From contig NC_081340.1 in the NCBI RefSeq assembly GCF_022539665.2, forward strand, positions 1,984,001 to 2,048,000: a stretch of DNA of 64,000 bases, read 5' to 3'. The stretch comes from Daphnia carinata. Lineage: Eukaryota > Arthropoda > Branchiopoda > Diplostraca > Daphniidae. Under the pieces are notes generated by a model. The model worked only from the letters and a program-made list of their open reading frames with translations, was not told where the DNA came from and searched no databases. Positions 34,701 through 46,732 of the stretch are shown piece by piece; positions within the stretch are counted from its first letter, which is position 1, and each line of letters opens with the position of its first letter. A program made the translations under genes and the position numbers.

Positions 34701-37502
34701 TCATTCTTCGTCACTGGAGGAACTGCTGCTACTGCTGCTACTACTGCTGCTGCGCGATCGCGGTGCAGGTTCTGGCTCTTGTTCAGGCTCAGGCTCTGGT
34801 TCTGGCTCTGGCTCCGGCTCACGAAGTTCCAAGTCCAATGCAGTCACAGCTCCTCGTAACCAAAAGGCAACAGCAGTTGCTCCAGCGTCTGGTTTCGTTA
34901 CGAGTTCTTCATTTACAAAACTCGCGCGTCCCACCCTATTGGTTACAGGTTTCATTACAAACCTTGACTACAAAAAAAACAATTTAAAGTAAATAATAAG
35001 ATACCTTGCTCGCATTCCAGATGTTTTTTCGGCTCCCTCCTCGGCGACTGAGCAGGCCGATAACAGTCCATCTAAGATCTCGTTGGTGCTCGATTTAGGA
35101 CAAGACAGGAAACATTCCAGTGCCGGAAGAAAGGCATCCAACTGTAATCAAAGAGACACATTTTAATAACAAAATATTTGTACATTTATCGAGGGGAAGA
35201 TAAACTTACAAGACTACGATCGCCAAGATCAGCCTTGCCGTAATTCATCACAGCCTCTATGCCAATCTTAAAGGCATGTGCCCATCGTTCCGCCATTGCT
35301 TCTTCACTGATATCGGAATCCTATTTTGAAAGTTATCGATTTTATTATTATTTCTATTCTTTTTTGGAGACAACATAGAGTTGCGATAGATACTTCAAAG
35401 GCTTTGGCTGCCGCTGCAAACAAAATCCCGTAAATAGCTCCGGAAGTCCCTCCGACCTTGCTTTCCATTAAATAACACAATTGCTGAAGCACGGTGCAAG
35501 GGTATTGAAGTATAAGTTCAATTTCGCGAACAGCTGAAAACGACAACAGCGATTACTTATCGGAGTAACTTAATTTTGAAATAAATCACTTGCCATTAAC
35601 CCATCGGTTTAAGGTAGAACCACAATCCCCATCACCACAACCAGAATCGTACTCGTTCAAACAATCGACGTTTGATTCTAGGGCAGTGGCAGCACCATCA
35701 ATCGCGGCCTTTAAGGCTTGCTGACCTTTTTCCCCCAACGATGGACCTCGATTCTGTAGGGAGAAAACACATGTAAACTTTGCTTAACTATAATGGCGAG
35801 AGTGCCGAAGGGATATAGAAAAATGTACCTCAAAATGCTGGTCCCAACGATAGCCATCGTCGGACAGTTTTTCGGGGGTCGTTCTCCCCTGATAAAGTGG
35901 ATGGGGCCATAATGGAGCCGAGGTCGGTGCATCGAGTAAACTCAACCACCAACAACGCTCATCTCCATCCACACGCAGCATTGACAACTGGAGTCCTCTC
36001 ATCTCTAGCGAAGTCATGAGATGACCCACGTAACAACGGACGACCTCGACTTCACGGGATTCTGTCTCAAAGTAAATTAATAATTATGAAATGTAAATGA
36101 ATAAAGATTAGGTGAAATGAATACCAAGTTGTTTAATCGCTTCACGAGCAGCGATATACATTTCCATAATGGACAGTCCACCGAGATTATTAACTACAAG
36201 TGCTACCGAACAGCCTGCCGGAAGCGAAAAGGAACAGGAAGAATCGCCGTCAGTCATACGATTCAGCATTTCTTCTACGATATTGGAAGCCGTCATCATC
36301 TGGAATTATTAAAACAGGGAATTAGACAGTCAATCTCTTTCAGACCTTTAAAGAATAGGTACTTGAATTCTTTTCACTCCTGCCTCGCCATGGATACCTA
36401 ATCCGAGTTCAATTTCGTCGTCCTCTAGGCGGAACATGACTTCTCCACCTTGTGCCAAATGAGTTGTCGATAACAAAAAAGAAACTACATCAACGTTAAT
36501 CATTTATACCTGGAACGCTGCAAGATGTCAAACTTGCACCGATTGTGCCAATGGAATGCTTCATTTCTTCGAGTACGTGGGCCATTGAGTCGAGGGGATC
36601 ACCTCTTTCAGCCAAAGCTCCGGCAGCTTTCATAAGGAAAAGAGATCCAGCCAGTCCCCGACGACCAACCGCTTTGAATGGACTAGAAAGAGCACAGTCG
36701 TCATCGCAAATGACCATTTTCACCTGTGACAATTCAATAACAATTTCAGTGAAATCCACATAATAATTATAATAATGATTGATAAAAGATCCGAACCTTA
36801 CCCGAATATCTTCCATACGGGCTCTTTCAAGAGCCAAACCAAAGTTTAATCTGTCACCAGTGTAATTAATCACAATTAGTAGGACACCATCTATAAATAA
36901 GGAAACAAAACAATTATAAAATTTTACATGTGAGTTTTCGAATCAGATTACCATTTTCATTTGAACGAGCTGCTCGTATAGCGGCCAAGATGCTGCCTGC
37001 CGGAGGCGACGAAAAAACTTGGCCGACTACGGCTGCTGTTAAGAGACCTTGCCCAACGAATCCTATAAGAAATGAAAAGATGTACACATGAATATTATGC
37101 TGAGAACGAAGTACTGCTTTCGGATGCAAACGTTTCTTATTTACCGGCTGCATACGGTTCGTGGCCTCCACCGCCTCCAGCGATGACGGCAACTTTGCCA
37201 TTTGAAGCCTTTCCCTAAACAAAAAAACTTTAGAGTTGCTTTCCAGAAACAATTTCAGCCACTCTTTTGAAAAGATAACACGTTTCCGAATCGAATCATA
37301 GCATTGCCATACTAAATGTTAGTCGTTTTAGTGTTTACTGGTTCTAAAGTATGATGAACCTTTTGTTTTTAACCTTTCATACCGATTCGTGAATGACGAC
37401 ACGTTGCTTGCCCAAAATAAGAAGGCCGGGATTCGTCATAACAAGACCCTCAAGGGCTTCGTCTACGCAGTCTTCAGGTTGATTAACAAACTTTTTTGAC
37501 AT
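34701..37502 (-). CDS. TKFC: Triokinase / FMN cyclase (dihydroxyacetone kinase family)
   Basis: Phosphorylates dihydroxyacetone and glyceraldehyde and can split FAD to cyclic FMN; cytosolic. It starts MSKKFVNQPEDCVDEALEGL (37502). The DhaK domain has AVIAGGGGGHEPYAAGFVGQ (near 37170), LTSCSVPG (near 36520), and GLGIHGEAGVKR (near 36390), whose His forms the covalent substrate bond. The DhaL domain has GCGDGDCGSTLNRW (near 35620), with the Asp residues that hold Mg-ATP. The end is unusual: after the conserved region with KPDAGATAVAFWLRG, the protein carries a Pro-Glu repeat and then a run of 13 Ser before DEE, encoded by simple repeats at 34700-34830. About nine exons with short introns. The start is fixed by similarity to the family N-terminus. 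Confidence 0.94.
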
Positions 37503-38336
37503 TTTTTGCACTTGTTTGCCGGAACTAGAACTCACGAAAGCAACCTGTAGCAACTAAGGAGTGCGCCACACTGAAGATAAACAACCAGGACGTCTATTGC
37601 GTGGGCTGCGGTAATTGGAATTTGGTTTGCTCTGCACTGACACCTGACGAGAAAGATTCGACTTTTAGGATTCGTAAGTAATGAACAACGAATGTTTATG
37701 TGTGCCCGGTAAATTTGGCTATTTGTACGAGACTGTAAATGAAACGCTAAACATACATTTGGTAAGAAGTAAAAATTTGATTTATTTGACTTGGAATTTG
37801 GCGAAAATGTAGAATTTTGTGGGGTAAGGTATTATTCGCACTACGCTTCGGGTGGCGGAGCAATAACTAAGAACTTTTACAATGACCAGTCAGCTGTCTG
37901 CTAAATTGGCGCGTATATTATTGAAACGCGCGCATTTATTTGTGAAAACCGCCGCCGGCCGGAGTGAATTGGTTGGATGGGGTTTTGGAACGCTAGAATG
38001 TGATGGAAACGTGGATATAAGAAGATTTTCAGTTCACGAGCATTGCGGGTGGGCGTCAGCACGTAAGCCGACGGGCAGGGATTGCGAGTGCTTTGCAAAA
38101 TAATACAGAATAAATATCTTTAAATTTAAAAGAATGACAACAAAGACTAGAACCCGTAAAATCAGCATGGCATCCACGATCGATTCCACAGCGCCATGTG
38201 TCATTCACTTTATGCATACATAAGCTACCTATTAGATACTACATTACCAAGATTACTTATATAATATTACCAAGACTACTTTTGAAAAGTATAACGTAAA
38301 ATTGTAAAAATCAACAAGACAAACAACAAAAAGTAT
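37503..38336. other. Spacer with 5' flank of triokinase
   Basis: The left part should hold the triokinase promoter. It contains one small uncertain open frame (37882-38103) and otherwise nothing recognised. Confidence 0.5.
37882..38103 (+). CDS. Possible small orphan open frame (73 aa)
   Basis: It starts MTSQLSAKLARILLKRAHLF with a reasonable context (TTTTACAATGACC) and is less AT-rich than its flanks. It has no signal peptide, membrane segment or known domain, and no visible splice partner. It could be chance; kept only as a low-confidence candidate. Confidence 0.15.
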   Translation: MTSQLSAKLARILLKRAHLFVKTAAGRSELVGWGFGTLECDGNVDIRRFSVHEHCGWASARKPTGRDCECFAK

Positions 38337-38454
38337 TGTCAGAAGTGGGATTTGAACCCACGCCCTCTATTGAGGACCAGAATTCTTCATTCCGCTAAAC
38401 ACGGCAAGTTTTCACGCTTGAGTCTGGCGCCTTAGACCGCTCGGCCATCCTGAC
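38337..38454 (-). tRNA. tRNA-Leu (CAA) with intron, copy 1
   Basis: Mature ends are GTCAGGATGG and CCCACTTCTGACA. The anticodon loop reads CTCAAG, with CAA as anticodon, then an intron of about 34 bases directly after the base 3' of the anticodon, then the stem half TCTGG. A long variable arm (TCCTCAATAGAGGGC) marks a class II tRNA. The T arm has the standard GGTTCAAATCC B box. Closely resembles animal tRNA-Leu-CAA. Confidence 0.95.
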
Positions 38455-38642
38455 TGTTGGGGGTCAGAACATTGTATTAGTATAACACATATAATAACAT
38501 AAATCAGGAAACGGTTAATAAATAATGCCGATTTCAAGGGGAGTAAAATCTCTGAAAAAGTACAACGTAGTAAAAATTGTTAATGCATAAAATAAGTAAG
38601 GTGTGAACAATAAAAAAAATGAAATAAACTGCAAAAATTTAT

Positions 38643-38761
38643 TGTCAGAAGTGGGATTTGGACCCACGCCCTCTATTGAGGACCAGAAATCTTCGACTCG
38701 CTATAGACGAGTAAGTTTAGACACTTGAGTCTGGCGCCTTAGACCGCTCGGCCATCCTGAC
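38643..38761 (-). tRNA. tRNA-Leu (CAA) with intron, copy 2 (altered T loop)
   Basis: A tandem paralogue 306 bp from copy 1 with identical mature ends, D arm, anticodon and variable arm. The intron is of similar length (about 35 bases) but differs in sequence. The T loop reads TCCAAAT instead of TTCAAAT, changing the near-universal base 55 and the internal promoter B box to GGTCCAAATCC. It may be less active or decaying. Confidence 0.88.
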
Positions 38762-39034
38762 ATGAATGCTTTGCCGTAACATCAAACCAATACCTTTTCC
38801 ACTATTAACCACTTTTGCTTTGACGCATTTCTAGTTCAAAAATTATTTATCTTTCGCCCAATGGGTTTCCCCAAACCTCAGCTTTCACACCAATATGTCC
38901 TATTGTGATTATTCAAGGAAACCAGCAACCGCCAAATTATACATGTGCCAAAAAATTCGCTAATATGGCAAAAAAGCTTTTTTGTTGGGTAAGAAACAAT
39001 TTATTCAGATAAAACGGCATGAACTAAGGATAAA
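38762..39034. other. Spacer and INTS7 3' flank
   Basis: AT-rich with no gene signal; part should be the INTS7 3' UTR. Confidence 0.5.
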
Positions 39035-42000
39035 TTAGCTCCTTGAAGAGGTCGCAGCGACAGAGACTCTCGCAGCAGCAGATGAACTACTTGACGTCGT
39101 TCTCGATGAACCTGATTCTTCAAAGATCTTAACGGACAACTGTGCTTTAGGTCCAGCATTCCATAACGCATCGAAGGTGTCCAGCAAGGCCGTTTCAACA
39201 AAAACTTGGTGTAGGCCGGCAGCAGCGAACGTCAGTAAAAATTGAGCCGAGAAATAGTCATTGTGCGGTTCAACGGTTTTGTTCATACTGACATTGGACT
39301 CGACCGGCTAAAAAGCAACTCAAATTATAATAGATAATTTTGAAAAATGGAGTAAATCACAAGACTTTACCTTGCCATCCGGTCCAACAGTAGGATTGGT
39401 TGGATTGGACTGGATAGTCACTTGAACGGCCCGTACTCTTCGTCCTGATGATCGCTGACTTGACGTCACCTGAACGATTCCTTCCACCTTAACAGCAAGT
39501 TGAGAGCCCATGGTAGTAGTAATAGCTTCACCTGCTACTCTCGGCTGTGGGCTCACTGCCAACTACAGATATTATTTGTAGAACATTTATAGAATTATGG
39601 TTGCTACTGTAACTACACAAGTAAAAATAAATGCTAACCTTGATTGAGGTGGTCTGAAGTGTTTGAAACATGAACCGTGGGAAACACAGAGGCGTTTCAA
39701 CCAAAAGCTTCAAGCAATCCATAATGCATCCGACGTTCTAAAGGATTCCGAATCAACAAGTAAATTTGAATGAGTTCTTTGATGCATAAAAGACTATAAA
39801 TGACGCACCAAATGATTAATGAGTTTCAAATCCGGATTCCTATCACGGAAACATCGTACAAGATCCACCGATTCGGCGCATCTGAGAGCCATGCTACGAA
39901 CAGCAACGTGTTCAGTTTGCACAGTTTTGTTGATCACAGGTAAATCGTCTTCGGCGGTCATGACGCCCTGCTGCGAGGCTCTGAGACAGGTAGACTCGAC
40001 CGTCTGCGCCAAAATCAGTGCCATTTGTTTCTGTAATTGCAAGTTGGTGAGGCTCTCCGGATCAGCGTCGAAGGCGCTCTGTCCAAGTTTGGATAACGCT
40101 TCAGCCACCTGGCGGAGTGCTACAACTGACTTTCTCAACTGATGAGTAATTCGTCCGCATCGTTGTAATTCATCGCGAGTGGCAGCCGCTACTGCATGGG
40201 CGATAGCAGGTGGCGGAGCCGTCTGCAGCGTTCGACAAGCCTGAACAAGTTGAGAGCACGCCGAAAGAAATTCAACACGTAGTCGTCCGAATTCCGCTTG
40301 GAACTGAAGGACGCGTGTTGGGCTAGTAGCCGCCTTCAAAGAGGATAAACCCTGCAAGTAAAGTTTGGCTGCCAGCACTAATCGTTCCATAAGAGAAACG
40401 GTTGACCTAGCATCGGGTCCGGATAGGTGAGATTCAGCTAAGGTGAAATCACGCAGCCCCTGGATCCAAAAATAAAGATGTTCCGTCGATAAATGGCCCA
40501 GCAGGCGGTCAAATATTTTGTATGCAATCGCATGATGCCCGTACCTAATCCAAACGGTTTTGAAACATGTTCTATGTCGTAATTAGAAGTTATGTCTTAC
40601 CTTGTGGCGGAGCGGGCGATACGAAAAGCCACCCACAAATCCACCCTGAAAATGGCGTCATTAACTACTTCATTGGCCTGCTGAGACCAACAATGCGCGG
40701 CGTGCGTTTGAAACATCAGGACGCATAGTAGAGGGATAGCCAATACTTCTTGATTGCTCTGAACGGTTAGTTTTTTTAGCATGGACATGATATCAACTAA
40801 AGCTGGAATGATAGCGGAGGGTTGGGTATCTCCTATGGCAGCCAAAGCTTGGCAGAGCAAGACCAGTGTGGGACCAGATGATAGAAGCAAAAGACGAGTC
40901 AAGCAATCCACCATGGCCGCGCTGACTTCTGCTCCGGCCACGCGGCTCAGTTGGACGGCCGATGCCAAGACAATTTTAAGTTCCCTTTCTTCGGTATTTT
41001 CGGCTAAGCAAAGACCCAACATGAGCGACTCTACAGCTAAAGCCGCGTCTTGACTGAGATCTGGAATTGAAGAGGTGGACCCGCCTTGCTTGCTTGAAAT
41101 GATTACTAGTTGCACAAGGAGCTGAACTGCTTTGGCTGCAACAGAGCGATCGCAACTGTAGCAACACTGGTTCCAAATCAAGTGTAGCTTTGTATCTAAA
41201 TAGAGTAGGATAAAATACTTCATAAAGAGCTATAACGCGAGTTATGGGTGATACCAAATTACCAGCTTTAAGAGTAAAACAATTGGCAGCCTCAGCCATA
41301 GCCAGCGTGACAAGAACATCTAGCGCTCGTCTCTGCAATTCCAACTGAGGCTGATCAAGCAATAAATCTATGAGGCCATCCACGTTCGAAGTAGTCCACA
41401 AATGAGCGCCTTTAACAGCCAGGATTTTCAAATCAGATAACACTTGGGCCTGAACGCCCCTCCTCGAATCGCAAAGGTATTCGAGGAGTAATAGTAATTG
41501 TTGAGGTATCTCAACTAGAGTTTCGCTAGCCAGCAGTGTCAATGTGTGCAGTGTAACGCACACAAAATTTTGGGCAGGATAGCTGGGCAAAAGCTGCGCG
41601 CATAAACGACGTACCATGGCAGCTGTATGGGCATCGTGATGCATATACTGTAGTATGGGGATTAGTTTTAGCTTGATATTTACAGGTGTGGCCAAGCCCT
41701 GAATCATTTCGGCGATTTTGCTGCACATGTTGACGGAGAATGTTCGAGACTGGGCGGCAAACTTGGAGGCGGCGTAGATAGCTGCCTCTAGTTCAACGGC
41801 ATCGTGAGAGTCTAAACTGTCGCGAATACTGTGGTGGACAGACTTCCGGTCAGAGATGATGATGGCCATGCTGCCCAGAGTCCTTAATGCCAGTGATCTG
41901 GCAATCTGTCAGAACGAAAACAAGAAAAAAATGATAGCGCAGGATCTGGAAAAGAAAACTAGAAAGTTGATAATTACTGGATCATTGGAATGAATAACTG

Positions 42001-42466
42001 TGAAAATCCGTTTTACAAACTCATCTACATTAAGGATCTTGTCTAGGTGTTTTTCGCTTTGCTGACAGACTCTGAGGACACATAGTCTTGGGAAGTTGGT
42101 TCTAAAATACAATAGTGGTTATAAATGGGTTTTGTTTTATGCTTAAGATGGAATACCCTGTCCTGAAGACTTCCGCTAGCTTGAGCAGAGCTGAATTTAT
42201 GAGGATAGGAAATGGATACTTTTCAAAGAGCCTAGGGAAACGAACAATTGCCTCACATTGTTCACCGATTTTCACAGAACGCAGTCCTTTACAAAAATGG
42301 TAGATGAATAGTTTTTAAGTGTACACAGTGAAATTTGAAGAAGCTGGTGGTTTCGGGAAATATAATTATTACCCTTGTCTAATTCTGTTAGAGCTGTATT
42401 GGCATCCTGTTCGGGTTCTCCGAATAAATGCTCGTTAAACGCAGTTCGCAGGCCGACCGAAGCCAT
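39035..42466 (-). CDS. INTS7: Integrator complex subunit 7
   Basis: Helical-repeat subunit of the nuclear Integrator complex, which cleaves snRNA and paused mRNA transcripts at RNA polymerase II. The start MASVGLRTAFNEHLFGEPEQ is followed by DANTALTELDKG (exon 1). Strongly conserved blocks are SEKHLDKILNVDEFVKRIF (near 42030), SVHHSIRDSLDSHDAVELEA (near 41820) and KIAEMIQGLATPVNIKLKLI (near 41690). Others are FQAEFGRLRVEFLSACSQLV (near 40270), TAPPPAIAHAVAAATRDELQ (near 40190), and VEPHNDYFSAQFLLTFAAAG (near 39260). The C-terminal Ser-rich tail ends SVAATSSRS. There are about nine exons with short introns. The first ATG matches the family start. Divergent from RpS19, whose start codon is 651 bp away. 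Confidence 0.95.
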
Positions 42467-43117
42467 TATTTCTAATCAAATAAATTTTGGGAAAATTGAT
42501 GCAAATATATTTTTAAAGTTCAGTTTGTTGTCATTCCTTGATTGTCTTCCACTTCAAACGCGGTGAAGTCCTAAACAAGAACTCGGCCATCTATGTTTAG
42601 GTATAAGTCTATTAGACAAGTTTTGAACTTTAATTAATTTACTTATTCTAAAATATGAAAAGCCATTTGCTTGAAGTTTTATTCTTTAATATATTTTTCC
42701 CGTCTGCTTCCTTATACTTTATTTTCGCTTTTCAACAACCTTGTAAATTGAAAAAAAATTGCGGGATTCGCAACGGATTATTTTGTGTTTAGGGATCGAT
42801 ACAACTGAAATTTCTTCGCTAGTTGGCAGTTCGACGAGTACTCGAGGTCCTCCATTTTTATTCAGCCATCATCGAAGGTGAAGTTTCCGTAGTTTTTTCA
42901 GGAATATTTATGTAAAGTACGACTAGCTAATTGTATTTAATAGGCCACTGATCTTTTTAATATTATAAAGCATTAAAGTTGAACAGTATTTGGCATTTTT
43001 TGTTTTTGATTTCTGTCATTTATTAGCAACATCACCCTACCATGTGATTGTCCATGTGAGATTCTACATGCTGTCGGTCGAAGTATTAACGGATATTTCT
43101 TTATATGTATATTGCAG
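42467..43117. promoter_or_regulatory. Divergent promoter region INTS7 / RpS19 with RpS19 5' UTR intron
   Basis: The right part contains a probable non-coding RpS19 first exon with a pyrimidine tract (near 42848-42860) and a donor at about 42879 (GAAG|GTGAAG). An intron of about 238 bases ends at TTGCAG (43117) directly before the ATG. A pyrimidine-rich start is typical of ribosomal-protein mRNAs. INTS7 transcription should start in the left part. Exact start sites are inferred. Confidence 0.6.
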
Positions 43118-43675
43118 ATGAAGTCCGTCTCCGTTAAAGACGTCGATCAACACAAGTTTGTCAGGGCTTTGGCTGCCTTCTTCAAAAAGTAAGAAAAAGT
43201 TGATAAAGGCATTGGTTGCATTGTAATAATTGTTGACATTTCACGTCAGGTCTGGCAAAGTAAAAGTCCCAGAATGGGCTGATCTTGTCAAGACAGCCGT
43301 ATACAAGGAGTTGGCTCCATTTGACGAAGATTGGTTCCTCATTCGCATGGCATCTTTGGCCAGGCACATCTACATCAGATCCCCCATTGGAGTCAAGACC
43401 GTCAAAAGGATCTACGGAGGTATAGAATCAACGGTGGTAGTCCCTTATTGCTTCAGGATCATTAATATCTTTGTGCTATTGTAGGACACAAGAACAACGG
43501 TGTGAGGCCATCCCATTTCTGCGGCAGCTCCGGCTCGGTCGCCCGTAAAGTGTTGCAGGCCCTCGAAGCTGTCAAGTTGGTGGAGAAAGACGCCAACGGT
43601 GGTCGCCGCCTCACCTCTCAAGGATTCCGCGACTTGGATCGGATCGCTTCCCAAATCAAGTCGGCTAAGGCGTGA
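43118..43675 (+). CDS. RpS19: 40S ribosomal protein S19 (eS19)
   Basis: Small-subunit ribosomal protein needed for 18S rRNA maturation. Coding exons are 43118-43188, 43250-43419 and 43485-43675, joining in phase to 143 residues, near the usual length of about 145. The protein begins [20 protein letters not shown] and includes [39 protein letters not shown] and [20 protein letters not shown]. It ends [12 protein letters not shown]. Introns are 61 and 65 bp. The ATG lies directly after a splice acceptor, and a poly-A signal follows 52 bases after the stop. Confidence 0.98.
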
Positions 43676-43726
43676 AAAGTGAAATAAGATCCAACCGTGT
43701 CCTACCATCTACGCTGTATCCCTTGA

Positions 43727-43732
43727 AATAAA
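43727..43732 (+). promoter_or_regulatory. Poly-A signal of RpS19
   Basis: AATAAA, 52 bases after the RpS19 stop codon. Confidence 0.85.
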
Positions 43733-43749
43733 ATCGGGTGATGCACTGA

Positions 43750-46701
43750 AACCGGCATTCTAAATATTTATTCTGCGGATAGATGGCGCGAGTGTTATGA
43801 GAACGAACGCTTCCACATTTCATCGCCAGATGTGGTCTGAAAGGCGATAGACGAAAGAAATCGGCGAATGTGATTCCTTAATGAATGGAAATAGATGGAG
43901 AACCGGTCACCAGTCTTGTCCTGATAACAATCTTAGCCTTTTTTTTTTTTTCTTAAGTGCACACAGGTCGGGTTTAGGGAACTGGATGGTGTTTGTGGCA
44001 GAAAAGAAACATGGTTTCAAGTCGCCTCGGTTTTCTCGCTGGCTCGCGTGTGAGCTCGATATTAATGAGTTGCCGCCCGATCCTAAATTGGTCGTCCGTC
44101 GGTTGGAAAAAGGGAAGAAGGGTCTCTGAAAGCTCTGGCGACTTGAAAGAAACAAAATACCAAAAAGAACCTAACCTGCGAATGAGACAAGACGATTTGT
44201 CTCATCCAAATTCTCTTTTTTTTTTTTTTCTCGCACTCGTCCTTTTTTATTTTTTTAAAGAAAAGTTTAAAAAAAAAAATCAAATGAGACACTGCATTTG
44301 TTTTTTTGTTTTTTTCGGTGGTAAGTCTGCGTTCCGAAGACACGCGCTATAAAGCCCATAGGAAACCTAAGAAGAGTGTCGAGATTGTCATCGGGCCCTT
44401 TTTTTTTTTCTGTTTCTGTCTTTGCTCTTTCTCTCTCGCCAGCAGCGATAAAGAAGACGACTAAAGAAAACAAAAGATAATGGACGAAAAAGGTAAGAAA
44501 CAAGACGGACATCAGCAGAGAAGTTCTTCTCTCATTCCAGACACGACGTCTGCGGTGTGCAAAACTTGACGCCACACGAACAAAATTCGTTTTTGATTTC
44601 CATTCGAGAATCGCTTCTCGCTTTTAAACATTTTCGAAAATGTAATCGCGTTGATTTTTTTTTTTCAACACTTTTTGTTTAACTCTTAACTCAAAAGATC
44701 ATTGAAAGGCGGAAAAGCGCCTAACAAAAGGAGGAATAATAAATGGATTTGAAGGGCGACAGGACGGAAGTTTGCGGAACACATTTTTTTTTTTTCTTTT
44801 TCTGAAAATGTTTTATTTGTTAGTCTCCCTCCAGTTCTTGTAAGTTGCGTCACGCCTCGTTAACGAGCTCTCGCCAAAGGTCTGCCCCCCCCCTCCCCCT
44901 CTTCTCCTTCAAAAAAAGGAAGAGGAGACCCCCTCGATGGATTGATGATGTCGAGTTGAAGGGGGCGGTTGCCAGTGAGATATTGTTATGTGGCCGGCAA
45001 ACTGCCAGGTCATACACCAATGGCTTTTCTTTTTCTTCTTCTTTTTTATGTATCTATATAGTACCGTGGCTGCTGTCTATGCGATTTGCTTATTCTTTGA
45101 CTTGTTTCCGTTCCGGAACTTGGAACCGAGTAAAAAAAAAAACTACCGGAACCGGTACAGACACCGCCTACACCACAAAACGTCTTGTTTTTCCAGCCTA
45201 GAATTTTTTTTTATTATTGATTTTTGATTTTTATTTAATGTTTATTTATCATTGAGTTGATGCATTTCTTTTTTTTTTTTTTTTTTTATCAGAATGAATT
45301 ATGGTGTTTGATTATTCATTTTGCCGATGCGCGATAGAGCATCGATTAACCATAAAAGAAAATCTGTCGATGATAACAGGGCGCTTTTCTTTTCTTTCAA
45401 ATATTTTTGTTTTGTTTTTATTGGGGACGGAGTTGTTTGGTTTTTTGACGTGTTTCAAGTTCTCGGGTGTTATTTCTTGATTTGCTTATAAGCTCTTCCT
45501 AGGAAAAAAAAAAACGAAACAAAAAGGAGCTTATTTTTTTTTGTACACGAAATGAGCTTGAAAAAAAGAGGGGACAACAACAACAAAAAATGGCGAAAAA
45601 AAAAAAAAAATACACACGAAATCAAAAGCTTTTTAGTGATTCGTCGAAGCGTCCAATTGAACCGCCGTGTGAAGCTCTAGCACAAAATTAGAAACATTTT
45701 CGGGGCATTTTTTTTTTGTATTTTTGAAATGCTTACCAGTGAATTTTGTTTGGCCAAAAAGGTGACTAATGAGACCTGTTTCCCTCCCCCCCCCCCCCTC
45801 ACACCACGTCTTAGCGTACGCTCGAAAAGCCCGTTCAGGTGTAAAAAGCTTTTTCGTGTCTTCCTTTTCTTTTTCTTGCTCTTTATTTTATTATTTTTTT
45901 TTTTCGATTTTCCTTTTCTTTTAAAGTGAGTTCTTGTTTCTTTGCCTTCTTTTGTTTCTCCTTACTCATCGACGTGTCTGATGCGTAGCGTGACCGTGTT
46001 GCTTTTGCTTTCCGATTAGTTGACTCTTTTTTACATTCGAACGACGCCACAAAGCGCGCGCAATTCAAATTTGTTTTCAATCGAATCGAAATCTTTTCAC
46101 GTTCTTATTGAAAACAATTGAATAATAGCCAGAATGGATTTAACTGGCCGCGATGAGGCGTTCCGAGAAAGAAAGAAAGAAAACAAAAATGATGGATTCC
46201 TTTTATCGATCAAATGATTTAGAGCTGAAAATTCACGCGGCGGCGGGCCGCAGACATCGTTCATCAGAAAAAAAAAATGATAACTCACTTATCTCTTCCC
46301 CCTCCCCATATGTTTACGCTGTCTATATGGATAAACATATATATTTGTTCTCTTAAAAAAAAAAAAAAGTCCTAGATGGATTTTTTTATTTTCAAGTTTC
46401 CATCCATTTTTTTTTTTTTCTCGACCGGTTATGTTCTTAATGTTTAAAATGCGTGCCACGATTTCGTCCCTTTTACCAATCCTCACCCCCCCCCCCCCTT
46501 TTTTTCCAAAAAGAAAAGGAGACACGCGCTAAGCTACAAAAAAAAAAAAAAAAAAAAAAAAAAATATCGAAGGGTATTTATGTTCAAAAAAAAAAAAAAA
46601 AAAGATGGCCATCAACGAGTAAATCTTTTCCATATATTTCTGTGTTGTGTGTGTGTGACGAACCCGAAATGCCGTGTTGATGCTCTATCGCACCGCCAGC
46701 C

Positions 46702-46732
<31 letters not shown>

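Noticed and set aside
42880-43117. snoRNA in the RpS19 5' UTR intron
   Set aside because: Ribosomal-protein introns often host snoRNAs, but no paired C/D boxes or H/ACA hairpins could be identified here.
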